A program made the position numbers and the translations under genes. Shown one piece after another: positions 30,801-44,500 of a DNA stretch of 64,000 nt (position 1 is the first letter of the stretch; each line of letters starts with the position of its first letter). Below the pieces are notes generated by a model, which was not told where the DNA came from, made no database searches, and saw nothing but the letters and a program-made list of their open reading frames with translations. Source of the DNA: Litomosoides sigmodontis (taxonomy: Eukaryota; Nematoda; Chromadorea; Rhabditida; Onchocercidae); the NCBI GenBank assembly GCA_963070105.1, contig OY718808.1, positions 3,471,738-3,535,737 on the forward strand, in the 5' to 3' direction.

Positions 30801-32640
30801 CAGGAGCTAAATCACGAATGCTTACGTGCAGTTAAACTGAATCCAATCACCAACTTTCATCCCCATGCGTACACCGAAAAGAAATACCACCTCACTGTCC
30901 GGTATTGCCAAGGACCACACTATTGCGTCTGAATCATGTATTGCTACCACTAGGCCTTTGTAGTTATTGATGTACTATAATAATTCATTCATTTGAATTT
31001 CAGATTTTGCTTTAGGAATGCTCAGAAACTACTTACTATCGCCGTCCGAACAATCGATAGAGCAGCACATTGCTTCAATTGTTGATAAGACTGTCAGACA
31101 TTACAAAAGTATTTAACTAATAAGAAACTAAAACTTTTTTCATTGATGTATGTCGATTATGAAATGGTTTTTGTCGCATTTGCCGCTGGCTGTTAAAACA
31201 AGGAATAGTTCGGGGACGATAACTGTTTCTTTCGCGGTTCCACGGCTAAATATAGTACGAGCTCTTATTGAACGTTAGTGTGATAAAATTCCCACGAAAA
31301 ACTCCATAAAAGTAAGGGATTAATGATTTTAGAAGAAATATAAACAAAGACATAAACTTTGAATAAAAAGTAAAGTCGCAGTTTATGGTTCTACGCGGAA
31401 AATAAGGTAGCATATAAAAAAATACAAAGCATACATTTTCAGGATCTTTTCAACAGTAAGAATGGTTTGAAAATTATACTCGTAAAGAGCAGTAACTCAA
31501 ACAAGAACACACTGACTGACCGCGTTGTTGATAAGTTTCTTCCTCTGCTCATCACATTCATCGAAAATGTCCACTATTTGCCATGGTATTGAGATACAAG
31601 CAGTGTTTTGGACTCTTTAATTAAATTGACTAACCGAAATCAAAACAGATTCCCATAACTTTTTTGATTTGGAGTAAACAAATGGTGTAATAAGAGTGCA
31701 ATGAAATTCAGGATCAATAGTTGCTCGAATGAAGCAAAATTATCACCCCAAATTTCATTTGACTATCAGGTCCTCAAAAACGCTCCTACAAATTCCATAT
31801 TAATTCCTTCTGGATCAAACAGTAGTAAAGATAACCCTCTTAACACCTAACCATACATACCTTTCAATCCAAGCATCATACATCTGGTTCCGAGACAACG
31901 TCTTCGCAACATTAAGAGGGCAGCCAATGGGTGTAAAGTTAGGAGACCAAGCAATAAACGTGGTGAAATTGGTTCGCTCAACAAATTCCTCTGGAGGTAG
32001 TGCTATCGGAACCTTTATCTTAAACAGTTAAAGGAAACGTTAGGTTTTTACACTATCTCTCAGCTACAAGTACGCTATTAATTTTGCAACACAGATAACT
32101 TATTAGTGATTTATGACTAAAGTAACCTTGAATTCATTGCGATATAAAGAGCAGATAGAATTTCATATTAATTTCCTAGTAAATGACAGAAATACAAATT
32201 CTAAACAATAAAAGAAAATTTGTTCTTCATAAGCGGTGATAATAAATTATACTTGTAATTTATTGTTCACGATACGAGTTTGGAACAGTTTCTTGATCCG
32301 AGTTGGTAAAGTGATAGAACCGTTGACATCGATAAATAATATAAAATCACCAACATGAAACCGCTGTTCGTCGTTCGATATTTTACGCTGATCGATCACC
32401 AAGTCAGGATGTATGCCTATAAATGAAGGAAATGGAAAAACATTTCTTGCAGGAATATCATTGTAATAAATTTGCATTGCACAATTATTAAAGTGATACG
32501 AAATATCCAAACCAACTCTTCAACAACAGGCAAAGGAAGAGGAAGAAAAAACCTGGCACAAATACATGTAACAATCCATTATCAGCTTGATGACTGATTA
32601 ATCCTATACGTTTGGACATTAACGTATTTGCATTCGAATC
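27845..32640 (-). CDS. Unrecognised multi-exon protein with two beta-rich modules
   Basis: Exons, 5' to 3': 32640-32553 (ATG at 32619), 32416-32253, 32012-31861, 31614-31521, 31090-31037, 30974-30826, 30518-30419, 30006-29803, 28941-28882, 28792-28768, 28544-28341 and 28154-27976. All phases match and give 483 aa plus stop. I do not recognise the family. Two segments look alike. The N-terminal one starts KRIGLISHQADNG and ends HVGDFILFIDVN. The middle one starts YKGLVVAIHDSDAIVW and ends KVGDWIQFN. Both read as short beta strands, as in S1/OB-like or similar barrels; this is a visual impression only. A Cys pair (CNRC) follows in exon 8, and the C-terminal part is acidic and helical. A coding-like extension in the next frame runs on to 27,845, so the true C-terminus is uncertain. 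The acceptor at 32,641 may be an SL site or may hide an upstream exon. Exons 4, 7 and 10 are the least certain. Confidence 0.68.
29731..29786. repeat. 28-bp exact tandem duplication
   Basis: The unit beginning 'atcttcataaattcatatta' occurs twice back to back without a mismatch, inside an intron of the minus-strand gene. The identity implies a recent duplication. Confidence 0.9.
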
Positions 32641-34360
32641 CTGAAATCATATAATCCTGAACAATAAACAAGAACACTCTTGTAGCAGGAAAATGTACGG
32701 AAAATAACAATTTCGAAAGAATTATGGTTAAAAAAAACAATGGCGAGCGTATTATCACCTTCCGTAAAACAACTCTTTTCATTAATCATTTAGCATATAT
32801 TGCAAGAATTTAGACAGACAAATCAAATATTACGGAGAAACGTGGAAAAGAACATCAAAAAAAATTGGAAAATATCTATGGTTGTGCAATTTAAATTAGT
32901 ATGTCAGCTCATTTTTAATTTTTTTTTTTTTGCAAAATTTCTCTTCAAAATACAACAATCTATTTGAAAAATTCAAAATTGGAAAATTAAGAAGCAAAGC
33001 TATAAACAAAGAAAATTCATTCAAGAAATTACGATTTGGAAAATCGCTTTAGTACCATCCGGTATTTAGAGTTTCGGGCCAAACAATTCCCGGAGGAATC
33101 GTTAATTTTCTGAGAAATATCACTTGTGGTGTGAGGAGGGATTTTGGATCTTTGTAAAAAGTACATAAATACATTTTTTTTTTCTTGAAATAGCAATCAA
33201 TATATTTTCCCAAATGATAACGCTTATGTTGTTGATCATATCACTTCTAACTAATTTTGTGCATTTCAATTTTTTGGAATTTGATAATTTTTCATTGTCT
33301 TTTTTCTTGTATACATTCGGTGAAATTTCAATCAATATAATTTGCTGAATGTTAGTTTGTTGTTAAATGACTGATTGCTACATTGTTGCTGTCTTACGTC
33401 AAACTATTTACACGTAATGTAAGGCCATACATTATTATGAATGAGCGGAAGTGAATCGATAATAATCGATGAATAGTAGTAAGTAGGAATTCTATCTGCT
33501 TTACAAATTACTAGCTGTGAGTGCTGAAAGTAAATTGATGGAAAAATACCGAAAAAGCTGAGAGATGAATGATATTAAAATTTGAGGAAAAAGAAGTGAT
33601 GGAAATGTGATAAATACTCCTATCGAATTAATTAATGTTTCGAAATTATCCCGTTAACTTGTAGATTAACGGAAAGTGATTTTGAGAAGGAAGTAGGGTA
33701 CGGAGAGGACACGGATAGTGGACGAGGGAGGAAGAGGTCAGAAGGTAACGATGGCTAATGAGTGTGGAAAGCGGTGAAAATAAATATTTAAAAATATTTC
33801 TAAATAAACACATGCGATACTCTCTGATAATATTATCGTTTTGAATGACATCATCTGATTACAATCAGATGGATGATATTATACGGAATATTGCATGCCA
33901 TACGCTTATTATGCAAAAAAAAAAAAAAAAAAAAAATTTTAATGTAAACATTGCCGACAATGAAACGAAGGCTATTAATCAAATTTTCAAACAAAATTTA
34001 ACTATTAGGGGCGAGCGATGGCAATTTGTTTGTCAGACACATCGGATTGTGCTGTCAGGAAAAAATGAATTTTATAATAATTCAATGAAAATATTTCAGA
34101 AAGGAAGCGTAAACAGGACAATAAAAAAGAATACATCCCTATAAGTGCCAAAATCACATCATCTCCCTCTCCCTTCCGCTTCCCTCTCCTCCACTGCTTT
34201 TTTTCTTTTGACCATTGACCTGATCTTCCTTCCTTCATATCGTTGTATATTGCAAGTATATATTCTACGTGAGAAAAAAGTTCTATGCGTTTCATCGCTT
34301 TCTTCTCCCCTTCCGTCATCATTTTTTTACTACATCTATTTCTTATTAATCAATTATAAT
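32641..34360. other. Intergenic, no gene seen
   Basis: AT-rich DNA with a 20-plus-nt poly-A run near 33,916. A plus-strand open frame at 33,845-34,144 exists but contains a poly-Lys run and has no exon context. The promoter of the 27.8-32.6 kb gene should lie at the left end of this stretch. Confidence 0.5.
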
Positions 34361-35270
<910 letters not shown>

Positions 35271-36462
35271 TTCCTTCCCTTCCCTTCCTTCCTTCCCTTC
35301 CCTTCCTTCCTTCCCTTCCCTTCCTTCCTTCCCTTCCTTCCTTCCTTCCCTTCCCTTCCTTCCTTCCCTTCCCTTCCTTCCTTCCCTTCCCTTCCTTCCT
35401 TCCCTTCCCTTCCTTCCTTCCCTTCCCTTCCTTCCTTCCCTTCCCTTCCTTCCTTCCCTTCCCTTCCTTCCTTCCCTTCCCTTCCTTCCTTCCCTTCCCT
35501 TCCTTCCTTCCTTCCTTCCCTTCCCTTCCTTCCTTCCTTCCCTTCCCTTCCTTCCTTCCTTCCCTTCCCTTCCTTCCTTCCCTTCCCTTCCTTCCTTCCT
35601 TCCCTTCCCTTCCTTCCTTCCTTCCCTTCCCTTCCTTCCTTCCCTTCCTTCCTTCCCTTCCCTTCCTTCCTTCCCTTCCCTTCCTTCCTTCCCTTCCCTT
35701 CCTTCCTTCCCTTCCCTTCCTTCCTTCCCTTCCCTTCCTTCCTTCCCTTCCCTTCCTTCCTTCCCTTCCCTTCCTTCCTTCCCTTCCCTTCCTTCCTTCC
35801 CTTCCCTTCCTTCCTTCCCTTCCCTTCCTTCCTTCCCTTCCCTTCCTTCCTTCCCTTCCCTTCCTTCCTTCCCTTCCCTTCCTTCCTTCCCTTCCCTTCC
35901 TTCCTTCCCTTCCCTTCCTTCCTTCCTTCCCTTCCCTTCCCTTCCTTCCTTCCCTTCCCTTCCCTTCCTTCCTTCCTTCCCTTCCCTTCCTTCCTTCCTT
36001 CCCTTCCCTTCCTTCCTTCCTTCCCTTCCCTTCCTTCCTTCCTTCCCTTCCCTTCCTTCCTTCCTTCCCTTCCCTTCCTTCCTTCCTTCCTTCCCTTCCC
36101 TTCCTTCCTTCCTTCCCTTCCCTTCCTTCCTTCCCTTCCCTTCCTTCCTTCCCTTCCCTTCCTTCCTTCCCTTCCCTTCCTTCCTTCCCTTCCCTTCCTT
36201 CCTTCCCTTCCCTTCCTTCCTTCCCTTCCCTTCCTTCCTTCCTTCCCTTCCCTTCCCTTCCTTCCTTCCCTTCCCTTCCTTCCTTCCCTTCCTTCCTTCC
36301 TTCCCTTCCCTTCCTTCCTTCCCTTCCCTTCCTTCCTTCCCTTCCCTTCCTTCCTTCCCTTCCCTTCCTTCCTTCCCTTCCCTTCATTCCTTCCCTTCCC
36401 TTCCTTCCTTCCCTTCCCTTCCTTCCTTCCCTTCCCTTCCTTCCTTCCCTTCCCTTCCTTCC
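35271..36462. repeat. 1.2 kb homopyrimidine satellite, 18-bp period
   Basis: The top strand is only C and T for about 1190 bp, with one A near 36,385. The dominant unit is 'ccttccttcccttccctt' (4+4+5+5 = 18 bp), with 14-, 22- and 23-bp variants clustered at 35,500-35,640 and 35,920-36,110. The bottom strand reads as long KEGKGR and EGR repeat proteins in several frames, a by-product of the repeat. Mirror-symmetric purine/pyrimidine tracts of this sort can form intramolecular triplexes. Confidence 0.96.
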
Positions 36463-36714
36463 ATCCATTCATTCATCCTCATTTTCATCTGCTCGTTTTC
36501 TTCCTTTTCCAATTCATTCCTCCTATTCCATCATTTCTTTTTCCTTCTGTTTTCTCTTGCTCATTCGCGCTCTATCCTCCCATTTTCATTGATGGGAAGA
36601 ATGAATGGAAGGGGGCGGAAGAAGGCAAGAAAGGAAGGAAGTAGTGGAGGAGCATCAATTCATCCGGCAAGCACTCCTAACATCCAAAACCACAACAAGT
36701 ACTACATTAAACTT

Positions 36715-37312
<598 letters not shown>

Positions 37313-37832
37313 TGCTGCTGCTGCTGCAACAATCATAACTATAACTACCACTGTTATCACTATGAACTTCGGCGTACTTCCGTTATTTTGTATCTTTTTA
37401 ATTTAATTTCCCAACTTTTCGTTTTTCTCGTTTGGAGTAGTAAACTTTTCCAATATATCAATTCGTTTGCAATAGGTAATGAACCTTATAGAATTGTTTT
37501 TGCAATTTAAGCGTTTTAATCGTTGATTTTTCCATGATGCTATACGGTACGTTGCCACGAAATTGCCCGCTATCCCATCTGTAATATTGTCCATCTACGA
37601 TACTATACCGAACTATGAAATTAACTATCTTTTATATTTTCATTATTCATTGTGTGAACTCCAAATTTCTCTATTTGTTCATTTAGGAGAAGAAATATTT
37701 GTTTCATTTAATTTTTCTAGTGGAAAATTTCATCGAACATGTCAGTTTGATTGCTACAAATATGATTGTTTAAAGTTCAATTCTTGATTTTATTGATATG
37801 ATATATATGTCTTATAGTATACGTGTTATTGT

Positions 37833-38291
37833 ATGCGTTTGATGGTCGAAAATTCTCCCTTTAACAAATGCTTAAAAGGATGTGTGCCTGATGATGAGAG
37901 TAATTATGTAATGCCATCTGATCTTTATGCATTCATTGTTAATAAATTATTAAATTTTGACAAATTTTCAGGCACGAATGTTTCGTTGCGTCGTTTGTTC
38001 GTTGCAGGCGCCAACGTATGAAACTGTGGAGGAACTGGAAATACACATTGCTGCTGATCATATCAGCCATATACCGTATGAATGTGAACGATGTCGTTTT
38101 TCAAAATTTCCAACCGAATTCGCTCTAATCAGTCACTACACTACAGATCATGGATTAAAGGAATTTTATGTTAGTTACTTTATGTATTACTGCAATCTGT
38201 CTTGAGTATTTTGTTTGTCCAAATGCTAACTGTCAGTGTGGAATTTAAAATTAAATTAAGCATTGTTATACGTTCATTATATATAGTCAAA

Positions 38292-38331
<40 letters not shown>

Positions 38332-40563
38332 TCTGCTATTATTCAATAATAATAAAGCTGAAAAAAAAGTAGCACTTAGCTTACTATTGAATTTGACATG
38401 CTTTTTTTCTCAAGCCTTTTCAATTCCCTTTTGGTGGATAGAATTTTAAAGAGGCTAAGCAGGCCCTTTTTTATTCTTTCTTCTTTTTTTTAAATCTTAG
38501 CATTCTTTATTAAATCAGTTGTTCAAGTTGTTGTAGATTTTCTTTCTTTCTCGGAGGTAACTATTTATGTAAATTTTTGCAAAATATTTCAACTTGTGAA
38601 GTAATCATTTTTGTTCCATACAAAGGCTTTATCTTGTCGTTTTTCAGGTAAAGTATAAGGTAACGCCAGATTTTCATCGTAAGCGTGAAAAAATCAGAGA
38701 AATATTGCATCACTCTGTTGCTGTGTCAAAAATTCCCTTTGGAACTTACAAACGAAGAAAGTTTGTTTATCTGCTTGTTTGTTTTCTTTTATGTCGTCGT
38801 TTACCCTGTTTTTTAATTCTGAAATTCGTACACTTCAAAACTTGAAGAATAACCGACTATTCATCGTCGTTGCTCAGTACCGGAGAATTGTGTGCTGCCT
38901 TGGTGGATTCCGATGAGTTGACTCGCATAACCGAAACGGAAAGAGAAACGAAAATCGAAAACGCTAAAGTATTTTTTTTGCAATACTATTTCAAAATTAC
39001 TTTACGCAAAGTTAAATCACTTTTATAATTTCCATGCTACCTTCTGAATCTTCAAACTTAAATAGGATTGTAAGCCTTTAATAGGCTTGTTAAATTTTCT
39101 AGGGCAGTGAAGTGGAACCAGAAGACAGTGCTTTGGAGAAGGAATCGGATTCACAGTCGAGTACATTCTCAAATACTGTATTACAACACGATCCGGATCA
39201 AATAAGTATTGGTGAGCAGTTCACTGAATTGATTTCAATTTCGGTCGTTCATTCCAAACGCCATTTACAATATTTATTTTGCAGTGAGTATTTTGGGTGA
39301 TCTATATCGAAATGAAGCTGGCAGTAGTGCTAATGCTGCTATAACAGGGTGTGAACCAACCGATATTGTTGATCCCTCAAACAGCTTAGCAACTGGTAGC
39401 GATATGTTGTCGCATCAAACGAAAAAACGATCAAGACCACCTCGAATTTGCAATATCTGCGGTCTTCAAGTTACTGGTCAACGTTCGTCACTTATCTACC
39501 ATGCTAATTCTAAGTATGAATTATTTTATTGGTATTTTTCTCTAACTTAGGCATCCATCTACAGGGAAGGACTATTGATTGCAAAATTGAAAAACATGAT
39601 ATAATGGAAAATTTTAAGGGGTTAGAGTCATTACAGTCACTAACAGTATAATTTCAGCGTTATAAATAACCTGAAGAAAAAGAGGATTTAAACAACTTAT
39701 ATTTACGTATGGTCGAGATTGAAACGTTCTTATATTTATTCATTCTTTTAAGGCATGTACGCTTACCGATGTTCTTCTGTCGTGAATGTAAAAAAACATG
39801 GACAACAATCACAAAATCAGATGTAATTAAGCATGTTAAAGCATGTCATGATGGTGATGAAAGTCTTATAGAAGATCACCGTATGCAATATGCCAGTGAT
39901 TTACATCACATTACTGATAAATGCTTCCCACGTAAAAGTCGAGGTTGTTTTATTAGTTTAATTTCCAACTTTATCTTTAAACATTTAATTGTATGGATTC
40001 TGATCGATATCAAGCATTTACTAATAATGAGTAATTTGAGTGGAAAGTATGTTTTTAGGCATATTCGTTTTCTATTACTATATAATTATGTTGATACCGC
40101 TGATTTTGTATAGAGTGAAGTTGTATAAGAGAGAAGACGAAAAGAGATGGTTTTTGCACACAGTGCTTGTACAGTATTGTTGATACAATATGGAGTATTA
40201 ACGATAAGTGAAATGTGGATAAACGTAGGTAAACTTGAACTAGCTAAATCGGTTATGATGATTCCAATTAAAATTGAAAACATCTGTTTACTTAACTTTA
40301 ATGTTTTATCTTACCGGATTTTTTTAAACCATCCTACAGTTTTAGGTAATTGTGCGGACGATGAAATGGAAAGTTTGATCAATCCAGAATTATGGGTGAA
40401 AAATGAAGAAAGGGGTAATTTTGTTAACATTTAATCCTCATATTGTAATGTGTATAAAAGGACATTGCTGCTTCCTAATTTTACGTATTAAAATTAAAAT
40501 GTCTTTGGGCTTTTTTTTCGTTTTGAAAAAAATTAAGGAATATTTTCTTATACAGCTCGTTGA
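37833..40563 (+). CDS. C2H2 zinc-finger protein
   Basis: Proposed exons: 37833-37907, 37972-38169, 38648-38760, 38878-38968, 39103-39211, 39285-39513, 39753-39943, 40346-40414 and 40556-40563. They join in frame to 360 aa. Four C2H2-type fingers are visible. Finger 1 is FRCVVCSLQ with a distant HIAADH, and finger 2 is YECERCRF with HYTTDH. Finger 3 is RICNICGLQ with HANSKH across an intron, and finger 4 is FFCRECKKTW with HVKACH. Acidic, Ser-rich linkers separate the pairs (EPEDSALEKESDSQSS). The role is presumably nuclear nucleic-acid binding, as usual for paired C2H2 fingers, but I do not recognise the specific orthologue. The first exon (LVENSPFNKCLKGC) fits in phase but is weaker; if it is wrong, the start is the ATG at 37,978. 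The last two small exons are also tentative. The downstream neighbour is convergent. Confidence 0.72.
38293..38330. repeat. (GT)n microsatellite, intronic
   Basis: GT run within the intron between the second and third exons of the zinc-finger gene model. Confidence 0.95.
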
Positions 40564-41573
40564 ACATCTTCAAATTCCAACTATGAAAAACGTTTAGCTT
40601 ATTTGATATCTATATCCGATGATGACTGTGGAGGTTTTTTTTACTCACATTATCTAATAGTGTGGCCAAGTAGAAATAATTTGGCGAATCATCCTCGAGC
40701 ATAAAACATCAGTAAAATTTTCTAGCAGAATCATTTGAGTATTGAACCGGAAGTTTTAGATTTCGTTTTGCTTACTACAGCACTTAATTTTTGCAGATTC
40801 GCTTTCATTTTTTAATAAACAAAGTGTATAAGGAAATGCTAAACAATGAGGAGAAAGTGTAATGAACTATATCGTGACATTTTTAAACTTTTCATATTGT
40901 TTATGAAATTGTAACCGTGTTGGGAATCTTTCGCATCCTTTGATAGTATTTCTTATTATATGTGTTACATCAGTATGCATATAATTAAGTCAAGATGATG
41001 GATAAAGTGTTTTGTGAAATTGCTTTGCTGAGAATAGTGGTGATTTAAAAAGATGACATAAATGAGGATAATTATCAAAAGATGTTCCGTCCAACAGAGG
41101 AACTATTTGGAGGCCCAGTTAATCCATTCGATGGCAACATAAAACTATCTTCAAGGATTTCTTGATTCATACCTTTTAATGAAAAATAATAAAGGAGTGT
41201 AGTGGATCGTCGACGAAGTGATGATTTCTTGATTGCATCCATGAATCGAACAGGATTGAAAGTATACAAAGTTTTTAACTAACCGTAACTCATTTAACAT
41301 TCTGATGACGCGATGAAGAAGTAAATTAATTGTTAAACGGTGCGCCATCCATTCTTTTTAACAATTATTTCAAAAAAAATAGCAAAAAACATTTCGTAAC
41401 TTTTTGCTATGAAAATACGAAAGATAAAACTTTTTTAATGCAACTCAACATTTAATAATTTATTAAATGTTCAAATTTTTATTTACATTTAACTTAATTA
41501 CTTTTCACGAATAAAATTTCCTCATGAAAAAAGTGTACAGTACACACAGATTAAATGACAAACTTTTGACCAT
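40564..41573. other. Interval between convergent genes
   Basis: 3' flanks of the zinc-finger gene (+) and the Dispatched-like gene (-). AT-rich, with no additional exon supported. Confidence 0.5.
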
Positions 41574-44500
41574 CTAAAGCCGTGTGATCGTAGCCGGATC
41601 CGGTGATGATGAGCAGTGTTGCAGTAGCAAAGTGACCATTGAAGGGAAAACAAACACAGCAATGGTAAAGCTTGCAACTGTAATTAACATTAGAAAAACG
41701 CTAATTTCAAAAAATGCTTGTGTTGAAGAATCGATCAAGACAAATCCCGCAAGGAATGATGAAACAGCTGACAGAAGTACCGGTATACCAACAGCAGACG
41801 CTATTATACTAAAATATTGAAAGATTATTTTAAAATGAATAACATTTAAAAATTTTCCAAATATCACTCACTCTACTCGCTACCTCAAATCTTAAATTAA
41901 CAGAATTTATTAATTGTGCATCACAGTTATTGATAGATGGTGGTAGATGTATGCTAAATAATTGAACAATTAATATTTTTTTTTTAAATATAGTCACTTC
42001 GATAACACGTCCAGACTTTTTATTTTCACGTAATTAATGAATCGAACATTCATGCATTTCTCTTTTCATATAAATTATTAATGAATGAAATATTCATGTA
42101 TTATGATTGTGTCCGGTAAAAAGCTACGTAGTGGTAGGTACCGCAGTAGAGATAACTAATACCTAAGGGTGAAATACTAAATATTCATTAATTACGTGAA
42201 AACAAAAATTACCTGTAATCAGCGGTTTTATGAAGTCGAAAGCCAACAGCGAAATGAAGGCAATAATCGAAACTCATTCCAATCGTTAGCACAATTATCG
42301 TTGCTTCGACAACATTAACTGTCCAACCTTATCAAAATTACACCCATTTCTTTTTATATTTAAAAATGACAAAAAAAATTTTCACGTAAAAGAGATGATC
42401 ATTTTAAAAATATTGAAATAATTTTTTAAAAAAAAAATGAAAAAGGGAGAGAGAGGGAGAGAGAAAAAAAAAAGGAAATAAAAAACTTACCACACCAAAG
42501 TACAACAGCAATAGTTATAGTAACAATAACAGCAATACAAATAATAGCCAATAATGATAAGATCACATCAAAGGTGATAAAAATTATCACTATCATACTA
42601 ACCATCAAGGAAATGAATACCGAAATAGCAGTGCCATTTAAAATGCGCTCAAATAAATCATACAGTTTTGCTATATGACTTGTTGTTAGAATTACGGGTT
42701 CATCAAATTCTGCAACAAATCAAATTTAAAAAGTGTGAGAAAGAAAGTGTGAAAATAATGCTCCTTTTATTGATTATTGGCAATTGTAAAAAATTTTTGA
42801 ATTTTAAATGTTCCTAAATTTTACTAATTTTTTTTAAAATTATTTTCATTCAATTTACACTCAACCATTTAATCTAATTAATGTACAAGAAGGTTTTGTA
42901 AAATATTTTTTCGTTCACACTAAATGTTAATTAATAACTGTAGCAAATAATAACTCCACACGTAAGTAATACTAACATACGCGATCAAAACGCTGCACTT
43001 AATAAGTTACACGTGAGAAAAATTACCAAGTAAGCAATACGTGAGATGAATCAGCCAAATTAACAGGCAAAATGTGAAGAGAAAAATTAGCTAAAGTAGC
43101 AAATACTCAAGCGATAAGTGAGAGAAATGTGCTAAATTACTAAGTAGCACATGAGATGATAGCCCTAATTAGATGAGCTGATACAGTCAATTACAGTAAC
43201 TGATACAGTATTGGATGAACCGATCATTGTAGCTCACCTGAAATTTCACTCTGTCCCATTTTCACGCTATTCATAAAATCGAAGAATGGCTTCATCTCTT
43301 TGAAAATTGTTGATAAATTGTATTTGCTATATGTTATTAGAAAATAGGATAAAAAATTGCTATTTTTATCAAAAATTGGTCCATCACTGTTCTGCAGTTG
43401 CCATTGGCTAAATACCGGAAGTGATGTTTGATGTCCAAATTGAAGGAAGCAACGTGAAAGCATATCGCCCGAAAGTGATTTCGACTGAAAGAAACATATT
43501 CTCAACTTTTTCAGTGATAACAAAGTGATAATGCGAGCTGTTATCACTTGAAATTTTCCTTCCAAATCGATTAATTACACCTATCCACTTCTTCACTTTG
43601 TATTTTTGCACAATTTCAACATGCATCTTCGCTTTTTCTCTTTTTAATGGATTATTTTAAATTAATGGAAATTTTTTAGGAATTGCAAAAATTATATTAA
43701 ATTGACAAAATTTTACAGCAAATTTAGTAATTTTTCCTTAGCAGCTATTTTTAATGTAAAACAACATTTGTCTCTTTTTTCTTTGGAAAAAATTTTTCAT
43801 TTTCTTTTTCGAACGAATTAACCAAACAACTAACAGTTGATAGTTCGGTTGGTCTCACACTGAATAGCTGACAACCTTTTGATGTTGTATTTAACGCTGT
43901 CCAACCAATGAATTCATCCAACCACAGCTTCTGCTCCACACTTGGATTTGCTTGATGGCTAACATGTTTGAGCAAAGCTTAAAAATTAATTAGCAATTAC
44001 ACTAGCTATCTCATTAGCAAATTGCTACTACAATTCAAGTATATTAATCAAAATTTTGCGAATGAATTAAATCTTTGAAAGAAAAAAACGCAAAATCAAA
44101 TGATTGCAAAAATTTTTTGAGAATTAAACTTCAGGAGGGTAAATATATCCCTCTAAAATTGACAAATATTTCATTAAAAACTAATCTGAAATTCTAGCAG
44201 ATGACTGGCTAAAATGTCCACAAATTTACTATCAACAGTAAGTGATCCTTTTTCTCCTGGAATCAGCGAACTGCCACTCCTGAAACGAGTTAAACTTATC
44301 AGTGGTCGTTTCGGCCACTAAAATATATACACATTAATTTGAATTAGAATAGGACTTGTCAAACTCTCAAATATATTTGAAAGCAATAATTCACCAAGAC
44401 CGAAAATCACCAATTATTAAAAAGTTGTTGTAGAGAATTGAAATTTGTTAAAATCGAGATATACGACGCTCACTTACAAATGCGATACACCTATCTTCAA

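Noticed and set aside
33845..34144. 99-codon plus-strand frame
   Set aside because: Contains a poly-A-encoded Lys run and no recognisable domain. Composition matches non-coding DNA around it.
40086..40434. Open frames on both strands between the last exons of the zinc-finger gene
   Set aside because: Most of this is an intron of the zinc-finger model. Only 40,346-40,414 joins in phase with the preceding exon.
43408..43626. Possible extra Dispatched exon starting [10 protein letters not shown]
   Set aside because: Phases of the flanking exons match without it, and its acceptor (GCGAAG) is poor. It cannot be excluded without transcripts.
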